64,000 nt of DNA from Verrucomicrobiota bacterium (GTDB lineage Bacteria > Verrucomicrobiota > Verrucomicrobiia > Verrucomicrobiales > DEV007), in the NCBI GenBank assembly GCA_018970725.1, contig JAGWVU010000027.1, forward strand, positions 1-64,000, in the 5' to 3' direction. The translations under genes and the position numbers were made by a program. The number at the start of each line of letters is the position of its first letter. Within the stretch, counting starts at the first letter, position 1. The notes under the pieces were generated by a model. The model had not been told where the DNA came from and did not search any database. It saw nothing but the letters and a program-made list of their open reading frames with translations. Of this stretch, positions 35,503-45,610 are shown piece by piece.

Positions 35503-35705
35503 GGGCGCGGGATGCAGTCCGGAATCTACATCCACGAGGGGGAACGTCGAGGAGGAGGTTGGGATCTTCCGATCTTCAGGGGTGGAGAATCCCGGACAAC
35601 GTGTTGCCGGGGCGCGGATCCCGAGGGAACAAAGACCTCGAAGGAGCGCTTGGATGCGGGGCATTCCGGGGCCGGACTCCACGCTGGACGGTTTGCCTCG
35701 CCGCC

Positions 35706-37862
35706 TTACCGGGCCTTCGGGCTCACTTTCATCATGCCTGCGCTGCTTTGCCGCGCATTGGCGGCCGTGGGGACCGTGTAGTGCCCCAAGAGGCTTTTGC
35801 CGTCCGGCGAGCGCATGCCGCGGAACGTCAGGCTTCGCCCGCGCTTGCCGCGACTCTGTCCCAGCACCATGCTGCCGGTGACCACGCCGCTCCGTGGATT
35901 GTAGCTGACTTTGACTTGCGACACCTGCTCCACGGCGGGTGCCACCAAAATCTGGCTGCCGCGCAAGCTCAGGTTTGCCTCACTGCCGGAAGGCACTTCG
36001 TCGCCCATCAAATCCAGTTGGGCATCCGCTATGCTCTGCTCCAGGCCGAGGCGATTGAGCCCCTCACGCTGGGCCACGTGACGCGAGCCAATCACCCCCT
36101 CATAAGATATCAGGTCGATGCCTTCCGGAAAGGCCCCGCGATGGCTGGCAGGCTGTTGCCAGTTTAACTGCCCGGCGGCATCGCCATCAGCATTCAAGAA
36201 AAGCTCTCCCATCAGTGCGCTGGAGCCGCTGCTGTTCTTGAGGAGAGCGTAGACCGGAATGAATGCGCCAATGCCGCTCTCCGTCAGGGTGGTGGCCAGC
36301 GAAACCGGCGGGCTGCCGTCAGCCGCCCACACCGTGATCGTGGCATTGCCGGACGTCGAAACAGACATGACCATGAAGCCCGCCCCACCGAAGTCGCCCT
36401 GTTGCACCATCTCATTCCCGGAGACAAAGAGAATGTTGACGGGCTGGGCGCTGCCATACGGACTCGGCGATGCCGTCGAGCGAGGAGTGGCGCGCCATCC
36501 CGCCAGCGCTGCCGCATCCTCCCCTGCCCCGGCCTGACCCACAAAGCGGAGAAGAGGCGATTCCTCATCCACGCCGTAATTGTGGTCCTCGATGAAGTTG
36601 CCGCTGAGTTGCAAACCTGCGTTCGGCGGGTTGATGCGCCATTGGTTCGCTTCCTCGTCAAATTTCGCGGCGGAGGACACGAAAGGGAACCGACGCCCCT
36701 GATGAATCAGAAAACCGCTGATCTGCCCACCGGTCGTGATGTTGAAACGCAGCCTGCCGCCCATGTTGCCGTTCAGGGTTTCACTGCGCTCAATCTGGCA
36801 ATCATAAGTGCCCGCATACTGCGCCAGTGGCAGGGACGGGCGCACCTGGAGATTCAGACTCCGGGTATTGGTTTTGGCACCATTGGGCAGGGTGACCTGC
36901 AGGCTGATTTCAAAAGACCCGGCTTGCGTCGGTCTCCCCACGAGATGACCTTGCGCAGAGAAGGACATGCCATCGGGCAGCCCACTGGCCTCGCTTGCAA
37001 AGGGGCCGGCGCACCGACGGCCAAATTGATCTTCCACATAAAACCAAGGCGCTTGATAGCCTTGATCACTGTAGCTCACCCACTGGCGCAGTGGCGAAAG
37101 CGAGATCAACGTCAGTTCATAGTTCCGTTGGGACTCATCATCCGGCAGCACCTCGATGGTGAACTGGTAGGACGCAATCAAGGTGTTGTTATCAGGCCAG
37201 CGAAACTCCACGCTCACCGGATACGTCCCCGGGGTTTTGGGTGTTCCGGTGAGCAAGTGGTATCCCTCGCCCGAACGTGAGGTCAGTGCAACCCCCTCAG
37301 GCAACCCGCTGACACTGGCCTGTGTGGGCGCGCGCAGCAATTGATACCGCGAGCTGATCACCTGAAGACCTGCGTTGCCGATCTCCACTCCGGCAAGCAA
37401 CCTCCCGGTGCCCCAGCTCTGCACGCGGTAACTGCGCGCCTTGGGATCCTCAATGGAAAAGGTGACCGTGGCGCTGCCCGTCTTCAGACCGTCGGACATC
37501 ATGGCGCTGATCTGCACCGTGTAAGTTCCGGCACGGGTGGGTGTGCCTGCAAAGTGCGCCAAATCATGGAACCCCGGGCCTTTCTGCACCAACTCAATGC
37601 CCGGGGGCAGTTCTCCGGCCACCTCCACGCGGTGCGGCAGCCGATACCAAAAATTGTCTCCAGGACTTGGGCGCAGGATCACAATCATTCCCTCGTAACC
37701 CAGGGATTCACCCACCGTGAGCGTGCCCAGCCCCACTTGGATGGGATACTCAGGCGCAGCCTGGAGGGAAGCAGAGGCCCACGCCAGCAGAGCCATTCCC
37801 AAGGAAGTCAGACGGAGCGACCTTCGGGAGCCGGTCAAGCAGGGGGCTGCGGTGCTTTTCAT
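35706..37862 (-). CDS. Secreted protein with Ig-like repeats
   Basis: A 718-residue exported protein. The signal peptide is at about 15-36 (LTSLGMALLAWASASLQA). Several putative Ig (He_PIG) type repeats follow at about 40-340, recognised by LPPGIELVQ...FAGTPTRAGTYTVQI, LPEGVALTS...TGTPKTPGTYPVSV and LPDGMSFSA...GRPTQAGSFEISL. The rest (about 345-718) has repeated LxxxxGxI/V strands and ends with a weakly conserved beta domain (SYNPRSGVVTGSMVLG). Similar proteins in verrucomicrobia are surface or secreted, of unknown job. Base composition is visibly less GC-rich than the neighbours, so recent arrival is possible. Confidence 0.75.
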   Translation of the reverse strand: MKSTAAPCLTGSRRSLRLTSLGMALLAWASASLQAAPEYPIQVGLGTLTVGESLGYEGMIVILRPSPGDNFWYRLPHRVEVAGELPPGIELVQKGPGFHDLAHFAGTPTRAGTYTVQISAMMSDGLKTGSATVTFSIEDPKARSYRVQSWGTGRLLAGVEIGNAGLQVISSRYQLLRAPTQASVSGLPEGVALTSRSGEGYHLLTGTPKTPGTYPVSVEFRWPDNNTLIASYQFTIEVLPDDESQRNYELTLISLSPLRQWVSYSDQGYQAPWFYVEDQFGRRCAGPFASEASGLPDGMSFSAQGHLVGRPTQAGSFEISLQVTLPNGAKTNTRSLNLQVRPSLPLAQYAGTYDCQIERSETLNGNMGGRLRFNITTGGQISGFLIHQGRRFPFVSSAAKFDEEANQWRINPPNAGLQLSGNFIEDHNYGVDEESPLLRFVGQAGAGEDAAALAGWRATPRSTASPSPYGSAQPVNILFVSGNEMVQQGDFGGAGFMVMSVSTSGNATITVWAADGSPPVSLATTLTESGIGAFIPVYALLKNSSGSSALMGELFLNADGDAAGQLNWQQPASHRGAFPEGIDLISYEGVIGSRHVAQREGLNRLGLEQSIADAQLDLMGDEVPSGSEANLSLRGSQILVAPAVEQVSQVKVSYNPRSGVVTGSMVLGQSRGKRGRSLTFRGMRSPDGKSLLGHYTVPTAANARQSSAGMMKVSPKAR

Positions 37863-38043
37863 GGTTCGATAATGGACTGCAAGAATGGGGCGAGAGACGG
37901 ACCGTCAGAGCTCTCCCATACGCGACCTGAATGTCGAACCTTTTCTGATTCAGGAAACTTGATTTGCCGTCCGTTGCGCCTTCCGGGACACGGGATCTCA
38001 AACCCGCTTCAGCGCACCGACCGGTCTCAAACGTAAACCCTCC

Positions 38044-39825
38044 GTGCCCGCCTCCCCGTCATTCACCAACCGCGAACTCTGTGCCCGTATCTGGACGAGG
38101 CTGCGGCCGTATCGCGCCCGGATCTTTCTTTCGCTCGGGTTGCTCGTCTTCTCCGTGCCTTTCATGAATTTCCATCCACTCGTGTGGGGTTACGTGGCGG
38201 ATGGGCTGGTGGAAAAGACCCTCACCCCCGCCGTCCTCGGGATCTGGCTGGCGGTGATGTTCGTCTCCTATTTCATCGGCATCGGCACCTCGGCGGTGCA
38301 TTCCTACCTCATGGAAAAGTCTGGACAGGCCGTGGTGCGGGATCTGCGCTGCGAACTCTTCGCGAAGTTCGAGACCCAGTCGCTTGCCTACCACCGCGAC
38401 ACCAGCACCGGCGAGCTTGTCACCCGCGTCACGAGCGATGTCGATGCGATGGAGGCCTCCGTTCTGCAGGGGCTCACCAGCCTGCTCGAGGAGATCGTCA
38501 CCTTCATCGTCGTCGCGGGAATGGTGCTCTGGATCAGCCCCGTGGTCGGCGCCGCCTCGATCCTGCCACTCGCCTTCGCCTTCATCTTCATCCGCAACTA
38601 CAACCTCCGCGTAAAGTCCATCTACGAGGGCGTGCGGCAGAAACTGGGGCGGATCGGGTCGTTCGTACAGGACCGCCTCGCCGGCGTGCAGGTAACGCAG
38701 TCCTTTGCCCGGGAGGAGGCCGAGAAGGCCGACTTCAACGACCGCGCCGCACTCTTCTACGAGGCAAGTGCCCGGGCGAGCCGCCTGCGCAACACTTACT
38801 TCCCCGTCGTGTCGATGTTCGGCTTCATCAACAACCTCGTCATGCTCGGCGTGGGGGCCTGGCTCATCCTGAAGGGCAGCGAACTCTTCACCCTTGGGGC
38901 CTTGCTCGCCTACCGCGGATTCTGGTGGCGGCTGCAGAGCCCGATCCGCACCATCGCCCAGACCAGCGATATCCTCCAGCGCGCCCGCGCCGCCGCCCAG
39001 CGCGTCCTTGAGCTGCTCGAGGCCCCCGTCGCCGTCACCGAAAAGGCCGAACCCTGCCTGTGGAGCGATCCCCGGGGAAAGATCCAGTTCCGCGACGTCT
39101 CCTTCCACTACCTGCCCGCAAAGCCCATCCTCCGCGGACTCGACTTCACGGTCGAAGCCGGCGAATTCGTCGCCCTCGCCGGAGGCAGCGGCTCGGGCAA
39201 AAGCACCATCCTCAACCTGATCCCGCGGTTTTATGACGTCGTGTCAGGATCCGTCGACGTCGACGGAACCGACCTCCGCGACCTCTCCTTTGCCGCGCTC
39301 CGCGGCCGCATCGGTTACGTGGGGCAGGACAACTACCTCTTTGATGGCACCATCCGGGAGAACCTCCGCTACGGCAAACCCGATGCCAGCGAAGAGGAAA
39401 TGATTGCCGCGGCGCGCTCGGCGAATGCCCACGACTTCATCCTCGCCCTGCCCGGGGGTTACGAAACCCGCGTCGGGCAGAACGGGGTGAAGCTCTCCGG
39501 CGGACAGCGTCAGCGGCTCAGCCTCGCCCGCGCCTTTCTCACCGAACCTGTCATCCTGCTCCTTGATGAACCGACCGCCAGCGTCGAGCCCGAGAGCGAG
39601 GCCCTCATCCACGATTCCATCCTCAAACGCACCCGTGAAGGCGCCGGCACCACCCTGCTCGTCACGCACCGCATTGATCTGCTGCGCCAAGCGCCCCGGA
39701 TTCTGTTTTTGGAGGATGGCCGTCTCACCGGCGATGGAACCCATGAGGAACTTGTGGCGCATTGTCCGGGGTATGTGGAGGCCTATCACCGATGGGAAGT
39801 GGCGGAGGTCGCGGCAAGACCGTAG
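38044..39825 (+). CDS. ABC-type exporter, fused membrane and ATPase domains
   Basis: A 593-residue half transporter. Six transmembrane helices are at about 20-310. The nucleotide-binding domain has Walker A GGSGSGKST near 380, Q-loop GYVGQDNYLFDG, signature LSGGQRQRLSLARA near 487, Walker B VILLLDEPTA and the switch His in VTHRIDL. It would form a homodimer, or pair with a remote half, and export a lipid or drug-like substrate in the manner of MsbA or LmrA. The start is GTG at 38044. There is no adjacent partner that names the substrate. Confidence 0.92.
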   Translation: MPASPSFTNRELCARIWTRLRPYRARIFLSLGLLVFSVPFMNFHPLVWGYVADGLVEKTLTPAVLGIWLAVMFVSYFIGIGTSAVHSYLMEKSGQAVVRDLRCELFAKFETQSLAYHRDTSTGELVTRVTSDVDAMEASVLQGLTSLLEEIVTFIVVAGMVLWISPVVGAASILPLAFAFIFIRNYNLRVKSIYEGVRQKLGRIGSFVQDRLAGVQVTQSFAREEAEKADFNDRAALFYEASARASRLRNTYFPVVSMFGFINNLVMLGVGAWLILKGSELFTLGALLAYRGFWWRLQSPIRTIAQTSDILQRARAAAQRVLELLEAPVAVTEKAEPCLWSDPRGKIQFRDVSFHYLPAKPILRGLDFTVEAGEFVALAGGSGSGKSTILNLIPRFYDVVSGSVDVDGTDLRDLSFAALRGRIGYVGQDNYLFDGTIRENLRYGKPDASEEEMIAAARSANAHDFILALPGGYETRVGQNGVKLSGGQRQRLSLARAFLTEPVILLLDEPTASVEPESEALIHDSILKRTREGAGTTLLVTHRIDLLRQAPRILFLEDGRLTGDGTHEELVAHCPGYVEAYHRWEVAEVAARP

Positions 39826-39896
39826 CCTCGCGTTCATCGTGCCAGGCATTTTTCCGGTTTGCGATCCGGGTCGGGAGCGTTGTAGCCTCTGGGCCG

Positions 39897-41459
39897 ATGT
39901 CCCTTTCCCGCCGCTCCTTTTTGCACCACGCCGGTCTTCCGGCCCTCACCTTGGTTTCCGACACCCGTCTTTCCGGGGCCGGGGAGCCGGTCTCCGCCCT
40001 GCCCCGCGGCACGGCAGAGGCGGAGGGCGTCGATCCGCGGCGGATTCTCGACTTTCTTGAGGCCGCCGGGGAGAACGGGTTCGAGCTGCACAGCTTCATG
40101 ATGCTGCGGCACGGACGGGTCATCGCCGAGTTGTGGTGGGAACCTTACGGACCGGAATGGGTTCACTCCATGTATTCGATGAGCAAGAGCTTCACCTCCA
40201 CGGCGGTCGGGTTGGCGGTGAGTGAAGGCAGACTGACGGTGGAGGACCGGGTGATCTCTTTTTTCCCGGAGGACGTTCCCTGGCAGGTCACGGAAAACCT
40301 CGCGGCGATGCGGGTGCGCGACCTGCTGACGATGTCCGCCGGGAACGAGAAGGAACCGACCCAGGCCTGCGTGCGCTCGGAGAACTGGGTCCGGACCTTT
40401 CTCGCGCAGCGGATCGCGCAGCGCCCGGGGACGCAATTTCTCTACAACAGCGCGGCGACCTACATGTGCTCGGCGATCGTGCAGCGGCTGACCGGCCAGA
40501 CCGTGCTGGAGTATCTGAAGCCGCGCCTTTTCGAGCCGCTCGGCATCCGGAACGTGCGGTGGGAGACTTGCCCGCGCGGGATCAACACCGGCGGATGGGG
40601 CCTCAGCATCCAGACCGAGGGCCTGGCCAAGTTCGGGGAACTGCTCCTCCGGAAAGGCCGGTGGAACGGCACGCAGATTCTCCCCGAAGCCTGGGTTGAT
40701 GAAGCCACCCGGTTCCAGATCCAACAACCCGGCGGCGACAAGCCGGACCGGCCCAAGGCGGAAAACGACTGGCTCCAAGGCTATGGCTATCAGTTCTGGC
40801 GCTGCCGCCACGGCGGATTCCGGGGCGATGGCGCGTTTGGACAGTTCACCATCGTCCTCCCCGCGCAAGACGCCGTCATCGTGATGACGAGCGAGAACAA
40901 GAACATGCAGGGCCAACTCGATCTGGTCTGGCGATATCTCGTGCCGGCGTTTTCGGACCCACGCGGCTCCGGAGGCCAACCCGTCGCCTTGCCCCAGACC
41001 CGGCTCCCCTTGCCGCCCGGGCGGACGGAGACCCCGCCGGCCTTCGCCGCGCAACGGACCTACCGGCTCGAGCCCAACGATCTGGGGATCGATACGGTTT
41101 CCTTCTCTTTCACGCCGGAACGCTGCCTTTTCACGGCGGACGCCCGTTCCGTCGCCTGCGGATTCGGATCCTGGCTCCGGGGAGAGGTTGCATTTCCCGG
41201 GGCGCCACCGCGCCTGATCCAGGGCGGTCGTCCCCCGGAAACGGAGAAAACCAAGGTATCGGCGGCGGCCGCCTGGACCGGGGAACAGATCCTGACGATG
41301 AGTTGGCGATACCATGAAACCCCGCACCGGGACACGGTGACTTGTGAGTTTGATGAATCCGGTGGCACCGTCACCCTGACGTTCCTCAACAGCATCACGG
41401 CCATGAACCCGTCGGCCAAGGATTCCCGGGCCCCGCTCCGCGGCAGAATGGCGGGGTAA
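39897..41459 (+). CDS. Class C beta-lactamase-type serine hydrolase
   Basis: A 520-residue protein with a Tat-like N-terminus (SLSRRSFLHHAG), so probably exported. The beta-lactamase/transpeptidase-like domain spans about 40-370, with the catalytic SxxK as S94-M-S-K97 and a Tyr-Asn-Ser motif in FLYNSAATYM near 185. The C-terminal 130 residues form a beta-rich extra domain that family members often carry. It could act on esters, D-amino acid peptides or beta-lactams. The ATG at 39897 puts the signal at the N-terminus; the frame upstream overlaps the ABC gene. Confidence 0.87.
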   Translation: MSLSRRSFLHHAGLPALTLVSDTRLSGAGEPVSALPRGTAEAEGVDPRRILDFLEAAGENGFELHSFMMLRHGRVIAELWWEPYGPEWVHSMYSMSKSFTSTAVGLAVSEGRLTVEDRVISFFPEDVPWQVTENLAAMRVRDLLTMSAGNEKEPTQACVRSENWVRTFLAQRIAQRPGTQFLYNSAATYMCSAIVQRLTGQTVLEYLKPRLFEPLGIRNVRWETCPRGINTGGWGLSIQTEGLAKFGELLLRKGRWNGTQILPEAWVDEATRFQIQQPGGDKPDRPKAENDWLQGYGYQFWRCRHGGFRGDGAFGQFTIVLPAQDAVIVMTSENKNMQGQLDLVWRYLVPAFSDPRGSGGQPVALPQTRLPLPPGRTETPPAFAAQRTYRLEPNDLGIDTVSFSFTPERCLFTADARSVACGFGSWLRGEVAFPGAPPRLIQGGRPPETEKTKVSAAAAWTGEQILTMSWRYHETPHRDTVTCEFDESGGTVTLTFLNSITAMNPSAKDSRAPLRGRMAG

Positions 41460-41509
41460 GGGCGGTCCCCGCCTTGCGCCCGCCGGATTCCGGGCGTTTG
41501 GTGGAGGCC

Positions 41510-42673
41510 ATGCCGTTTCCGTCCCTCATTGATGCCGGCCGTCTGGCCGCGGTCCAACTCGGCGCGTCCGATCTGGAACGCTACGCCCGTCACCTCACCC
41601 TCCCCGAGGTCGGACCGGAGGGACAACGGCGGTTGCGGGCCGCCTCCGTGCTCTGTGTGGGCCTGGGCGGTTTGGGCAGTCCGGCGACGATGTATCTGGC
41701 GGCGGCCGGGATCGGCAAACTCGGGTTGGTGGACTTCGACCGGGTGGATCGCTCCAACCTGCAACGGCAGATCCTGCATGGCGAGAGTGATTTGGGGCGG
41801 TCCAAGCTGGATTCGGCGGAGAAGACCTTGCGGGAGATCAATCCTGGCGTGGAAACGGTGCGGCACGAGACGCGGCTCACGGGCGCCAACGCGATGGAAA
41901 TCGCCCGGGATTACGACCTGATTCTGGACGGGACGGACAACTTCGCGACCCGTTACCTGAGCAACGATTTGGCGGTGCTTTCGGGGAAACCGAACGTGTA
42001 TGGGTCGATCTTCCGCTTTGAGGGGCAATGCTCGGTCTTCGCGCCCCATCTCGGCGGGCCGTGCTACCGTTGCCTGTTCCCGGTGCCCCCGGAGCCCGGG
42101 ACGGTGCCGGGTTGCGCGGAGGGCGGCGTGCTCGGGGTGTTGCCGGGCATCGTGGGGACGTTGCAAGCCTTGGAGGCGATCAAGCTGATTCTGGGGATTG
42201 GCGAGCCGTTGGTGGGCCGGCTGGTGCATTTCGATGCGTTGGGCTTCCGCTTCCGGGAGATCAAGCTGCGCCGCGATCCGGAGTGTCCGGTCTGCGGGGA
42301 GAACCCGACGGTGCGCGCCTTGATCGATTACGAGCAATTCTGCGGCGGCGGACCACCGGCGGGCCCGGCGCTGGGCGTGGCGGAACTGCGCGAGCGCCTT
42401 GCAGCCGGGGACATTCACCTGATCGATGTCCGGGAGCCGTTCGAACGGGAGATCTGCCGGATCCCGGGGGCGGTGCCGATCCCGCTGGGAGAATTGCCGG
42501 ACCGGATGGCGGAGGTGCCCCGGGACCGGGACGTGGCCATCCACTGCAAATCCGGCCGCCGCAGCGCGGAAGCGGTCAAGCTGCTGCAAAAGGCGGGTTG
42601 GACCCGGGTCCGCAACGTCGAGGGAGGCATTCTGGCCTGGGCGGAGATCGATCCGGGCGTGCAACCATATTGA
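41510..42673 (+). CDS. ThiF/MoeB-type E1-like adenylyltransferase with rhodanese domain
   Basis: A 387-residue protein that would adenylate the C-terminal Gly of a small ubiquitin-like sulfur carrier and pass sulfur to it. The ThiF domain has the ATP loop GLGGLGSP (51-58) and FDRVDRSNLQRQ. Zinc Cys pairs are CYRC (about 185) and CPVC (about 259), and a possible catalytic Cys is in PGCAEGG (about 203). The rhodanese domain (about 280-387) has active-site Cys in IHCKSGRRS (about 346). The ATG at 41510 with GGAGG just before it is chosen; a TTG at 41474 is the longest option. No ThiS or MoaD gene is adjacent, so its pathway is open. Confidence 0.88.
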   Translation: MPFPSLIDAGRLAAVQLGASDLERYARHLTLPEVGPEGQRRLRAASVLCVGLGGLGSPATMYLAAAGIGKLGLVDFDRVDRSNLQRQILHGESDLGRSKLDSAEKTLREINPGVETVRHETRLTGANAMEIARDYDLILDGTDNFATRYLSNDLAVLSGKPNVYGSIFRFEGQCSVFAPHLGGPCYRCLFPVPPEPGTVPGCAEGGVLGVLPGIVGTLQALEAIKLILGIGEPLVGRLVHFDALGFRFREIKLRRDPECPVCGENPTVRALIDYEQFCGGGPPAGPALGVAELRERLAAGDIHLIDVREPFEREICRIPGAVPIPLGELPDRMAEVPRDRDVAIHCKSGRRSAEAVKLLQKAGWTRVRNVEGGILAWAEIDPGVQPY

Positions 42674-42682
42674 GGGGAAGAC

Positions 42683-44626
42683 ATGCACCATTTTCTGAGC
42701 TGTTTGGTGATCACCGGTTGGTTGGGCCTCGCCCTTGCGGCCGTAGGCGCGGAGGACGGAAAACTTTGGCTGGCGCATTATCTGCCTTGGTATGCCAGCG
42801 CGGCGGAAAGCGGCGGCTGGGGATGGCATTGGACGATGAATCACTTTGATCCCGAGCGTTTCCTCTGGGAGGGCAAGCGCGAGGCGGCTTCCACCGATTA
42901 TCCGCTGATCGGGCTTTATGATTCGGGCGATCCGGCGGCGCTGGAATGTCAGGTGCTCCAGATGAAGTTCGCGGGCTTGGACGGGGTGATCATCGATTGG
43001 TATGGGATCGGTGACTTCAATGATTCCGCCCAGATTCACGAAAACACGCGGCGGATGGTGGAACAGATCAAGCGGGCGGGTTTGCGGTTCGCGATCTGTT
43101 ATGAAGATCAGGCGCTCGGACGGATGGTGGGCGGCAAGGTGTTATCCGAAGCCGGCGCCTTGGACCAGGCGCGGAAGGATTTGCAATGGGTGCAGGATCA
43201 GTGGTTCCGGGATCCGGCCTATGTCAGGCTGGGGGACAAGCCGGTGTTGCTGGTCTTCGGTCCCCAATATCTCAAGGTGGAAGCATGGCGCGAGGTGCGC
43301 GCCAGTCTTTCCCCAGAGCCGTTGCTCTACGGCTTGCCTCACCTGGCCCGGGGCACGGAGATGGATGGCTCGTTCGCCTGGCCGCCCGTGACCGGAGGCC
43401 AAAAGGTCCCTCCGGAACGCTGGCGCAAGGAACTGGAGGGGAACGGTATCCCGGTGGTCTTTCCCGGCTTCAACGACATCTACCAGCGGGCCGGAGTCCA
43501 CCCCAGCTATGGCTCGATCGATGACCGGGACGGGGCCACCTTCTCCGAGACCTTGGGATACGCCTTGAAGGGGAAGGATCGGTTGGTCCAGATCGCGACT
43601 TGGAATGACTATGGCGAAGGAACGGTGATTGAACCGGCTTGGAACCATGGCTACCGCCATGTGGAGGCCTTGCAGAAAAGCCGGCCGGGTATCCCGTATT
43701 CCCCGGAGGACCTGCGGCTGCCCGCCCAACTCTATCGGCTGCGCAAGCGGAACGGTCCCCGGGCCGATTTGGATCGGGCCGCAGAGTGCCTCTTCTCCGG
43801 CCGGACGGAGGAAGCCGCGGCAAAGCTGACCGCCATCCGCAACCGGCTGGAAGAGGGCCCGGCCGTCTTTGCGGAGACGCCGGACCGTCCGGATCCAGAG
43901 TATCGCCTCCACACGGAAATCCCCTACCGCGAAGGGGCGGCCCGTTGCCGGCTCGATGTCTATTCCCCGGCTCAAGACCGCGGGTTCCCCACCGTGGTCT
44001 GGTTCCACGGCGGCGGACTCTCCAAGGGAAGCCGTGCCGTGCCCCTGGCCCTGCGCCGCCAGGGACTGGCGGTCGTCACGGTGGACTACAGGCTCTCTCC
44101 GGAGCACGCCTCCCCGGCGTTTTTGGAGGACGCGGCGGCGGCGGTGGCCTGGACTTTCCGGCACATCGGCGATTTCGGCGGGTCACCGGACAAGATCTTT
44201 GTCAGCGGGCATTCCGCCGGCGCCTATCTCGCCACCATGATCGGTCTGGATCGGAAATGGCTCGCAGCGCACGGCATCGAGGCGGACCGGATCGCCGGCT
44301 TGATCCCGTTGAGCCCGCAAGCAATCACCCATTTCGTCATCCGCAAGGAACGGGGCATCGGTCAGAACACGCCCGTGGTGGACGCCCTGGCCCCGCTCCA
44401 TCATGTCCGCGGGGATGCCCCGCCGATCCTGCTGGTGACCGGTGATCGTGAGTTGGAACTGGCCGGGCGATACGAGGAAAACGCCTATTTCTGGCGCATG
44501 CTGAAACTCAACGGGCACAAGGACGTGACTCTCAAGGAAATGGCGGGGTTCGACCACGGCAAGATGGCGGAACCCGCCCTGCCACTTCTCCTGAAATTCG
44601 TTCGGGAACGATCCGGGCGTCCGTGA
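42683..44626 (+). CDS. Fusion of GH99-like domain and alpha/beta-hydrolase esterase
   Basis: A 647-residue exported protein with a signal peptide (about 3-22). Residues about 27-370 resemble the GH99/WbsX-type barrel: LAHYLPWY, WGWHWTMNHF, VIIDWYGIGDF, ICYEDQ and ATWNDYGEG. Residues about 410-645 form an esterase of the hormone-sensitive-lipase type, with the oxyanion motif FHGGGLSKGS near 441, the nucleophile GHSAG near 509 and a candidate His in GFDHGKM near 623. A hydrolase that cuts mannan-like glycans joined to a deacetylase would suit acylated polysaccharide. GGGGAAG precedes the ATG. It starts nine bases after the MoeB-like gene. Confidence 0.82.
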   Translation: MHHFLSCLVITGWLGLALAAVGAEDGKLWLAHYLPWYASAAESGGWGWHWTMNHFDPERFLWEGKREAASTDYPLIGLYDSGDPAALECQVLQMKFAGLDGVIIDWYGIGDFNDSAQIHENTRRMVEQIKRAGLRFAICYEDQALGRMVGGKVLSEAGALDQARKDLQWVQDQWFRDPAYVRLGDKPVLLVFGPQYLKVEAWREVRASLSPEPLLYGLPHLARGTEMDGSFAWPPVTGGQKVPPERWRKELEGNGIPVVFPGFNDIYQRAGVHPSYGSIDDRDGATFSETLGYALKGKDRLVQIATWNDYGEGTVIEPAWNHGYRHVEALQKSRPGIPYSPEDLRLPAQLYRLRKRNGPRADLDRAAECLFSGRTEEAAAKLTAIRNRLEEGPAVFAETPDRPDPEYRLHTEIPYREGAARCRLDVYSPAQDRGFPTVVWFHGGGLSKGSRAVPLALRRQGLAVVTVDYRLSPEHASPAFLEDAAAAVAWTFRHIGDFGGSPDKIFVSGHSAGAYLATMIGLDRKWLAAHGIEADRIAGLIPLSPQAITHFVIRKERGIGQNTPVVDALAPLHHVRGDAPPILLVTGDRELELAGRYEENAYFWRMLKLNGHKDVTLKEMAGFDHGKMAEPALPLLLKFVRERSGRP

Positions 44627-45610
44627 TCAGTTGCTCAGCTTGAGCCAACTGGCCAAGCTGGGCCGCTTCCGTTCGTCGCGCTTGGTTTTGAATTCGGAGA
44701 GCTGGGATTGGAGCCGCCTTCTTTTGTCGGTTTCCGCCCAAAGTTTATCCCGGACCTGCTCCACCAGTTGGGCGGAGCGCACCGCATCCGCAAGGAGATG
44801 TTCGATCAGCCTCGCGGTCCCGGGAGCGGCGGCGAGCGTTCCTTGGATCCCCGTCAGGACTTTCCGCCAGACCGGTTCGAAGACCTCGAACAACCATTGC
44901 CGGTCTTCCGGGGCCTGCAGGTCGGTCCGATGATGGACGACGAACCGTCCGCAGCGCCGCCGGGAGAACACGGCCTTCAAATTCCGGGCATTTTCCAGAC
45001 CGAACAAGGTATCACCGAAATGCCGGGCATGGGTGGGGAACGGGTTGACCTGCAGGACCGAGGTCCGATACAAGTTGCTGGCCGAGCTTCCCATCCAGCA
45101 GTCATAACGGAACGGCGGATGGCAGTGGAACAAGGCGAAATAAGCGAGTTCCTCACCGGACAACACCAGCTCGTCCTGCCCGGGATGCGCCTCGAGAAGT
45201 TGCAAGACCGGCCAGTTCGGATCCGGCAAGGCCTGACCCTCCTCATCCACGAAAACCGGCGGAGCCACCACCACATCCGCGTCGTTTTCTTCCGCGGTCC
45301 GGACCAGATGCACCAGATCCTCCCTCCGGAGCGCATCCCCGGCGGTGGCGATATGCACCCACTTCCGGGTCGCCTGACCGATCCCGAAATTCCACGAAGC
45401 GTAGAGGCCCGGAGGATGGGTCAGGAACCTGACGTGCGGAAAATCCAGCGCCTCACGGAGCCGTTCCATCGTCCCATCCGTCGAATGGCTGTCGACCACG
45501 ATCACCTCACCCACCTCCTCCAGCCAAGACCGCATCTCCGGCAGGACCGGTTGCAACAGCCGCATCGAGTTCAAGGTCGGGATGACCACGGATACCTGTT
45601 GGAGAATCAT
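44627..45610 (-). CDS. GT2 family glycosyltransferase
   Basis: A 327-residue protein with an N-terminal GT-A domain: SVVIPTLNSMRLLQPVL, EVIVVDSHSTDGTMERL and GIGQATRKWVHIATAGDAL. The usual DxD is replaced by a GDA-type segment. The C-terminal 70 residues are charged and helical, ending in KTKRDERKRPSLASW. The stop is directly adjacent to the stop of the convergent GH99-esterase gene with no spacer. It lies 138 bases downstream of the giant Calx-beta gene on the same strand. Acceptor unknown. Confidence 0.85.
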   Translation of the reverse strand: MILQQVSVVIPTLNSMRLLQPVLPEMRSWLEEVGEVIVVDSHSTDGTMERLREALDFPHVRFLTHPPGLYASWNFGIGQATRKWVHIATAGDALRREDLVHLVRTAEENDADVVVAPPVFVDEEGQALPDPNWPVLQLLEAHPGQDELVLSGEELAYFALFHCHPPFRYDCWMGSSASNLYRTSVLQVNPFPTHARHFGDTLFGLENARNLKAVFSRRRCGRFVVHHRTDLQAPEDRQWLFEVFEPVWRKVLTGIQGTLAAAPGTARLIEHLLADAVRSAQLVEQVRDKLWAETDKRRRLQSQLSEFKTKRDERKRPSLASWLKLSN

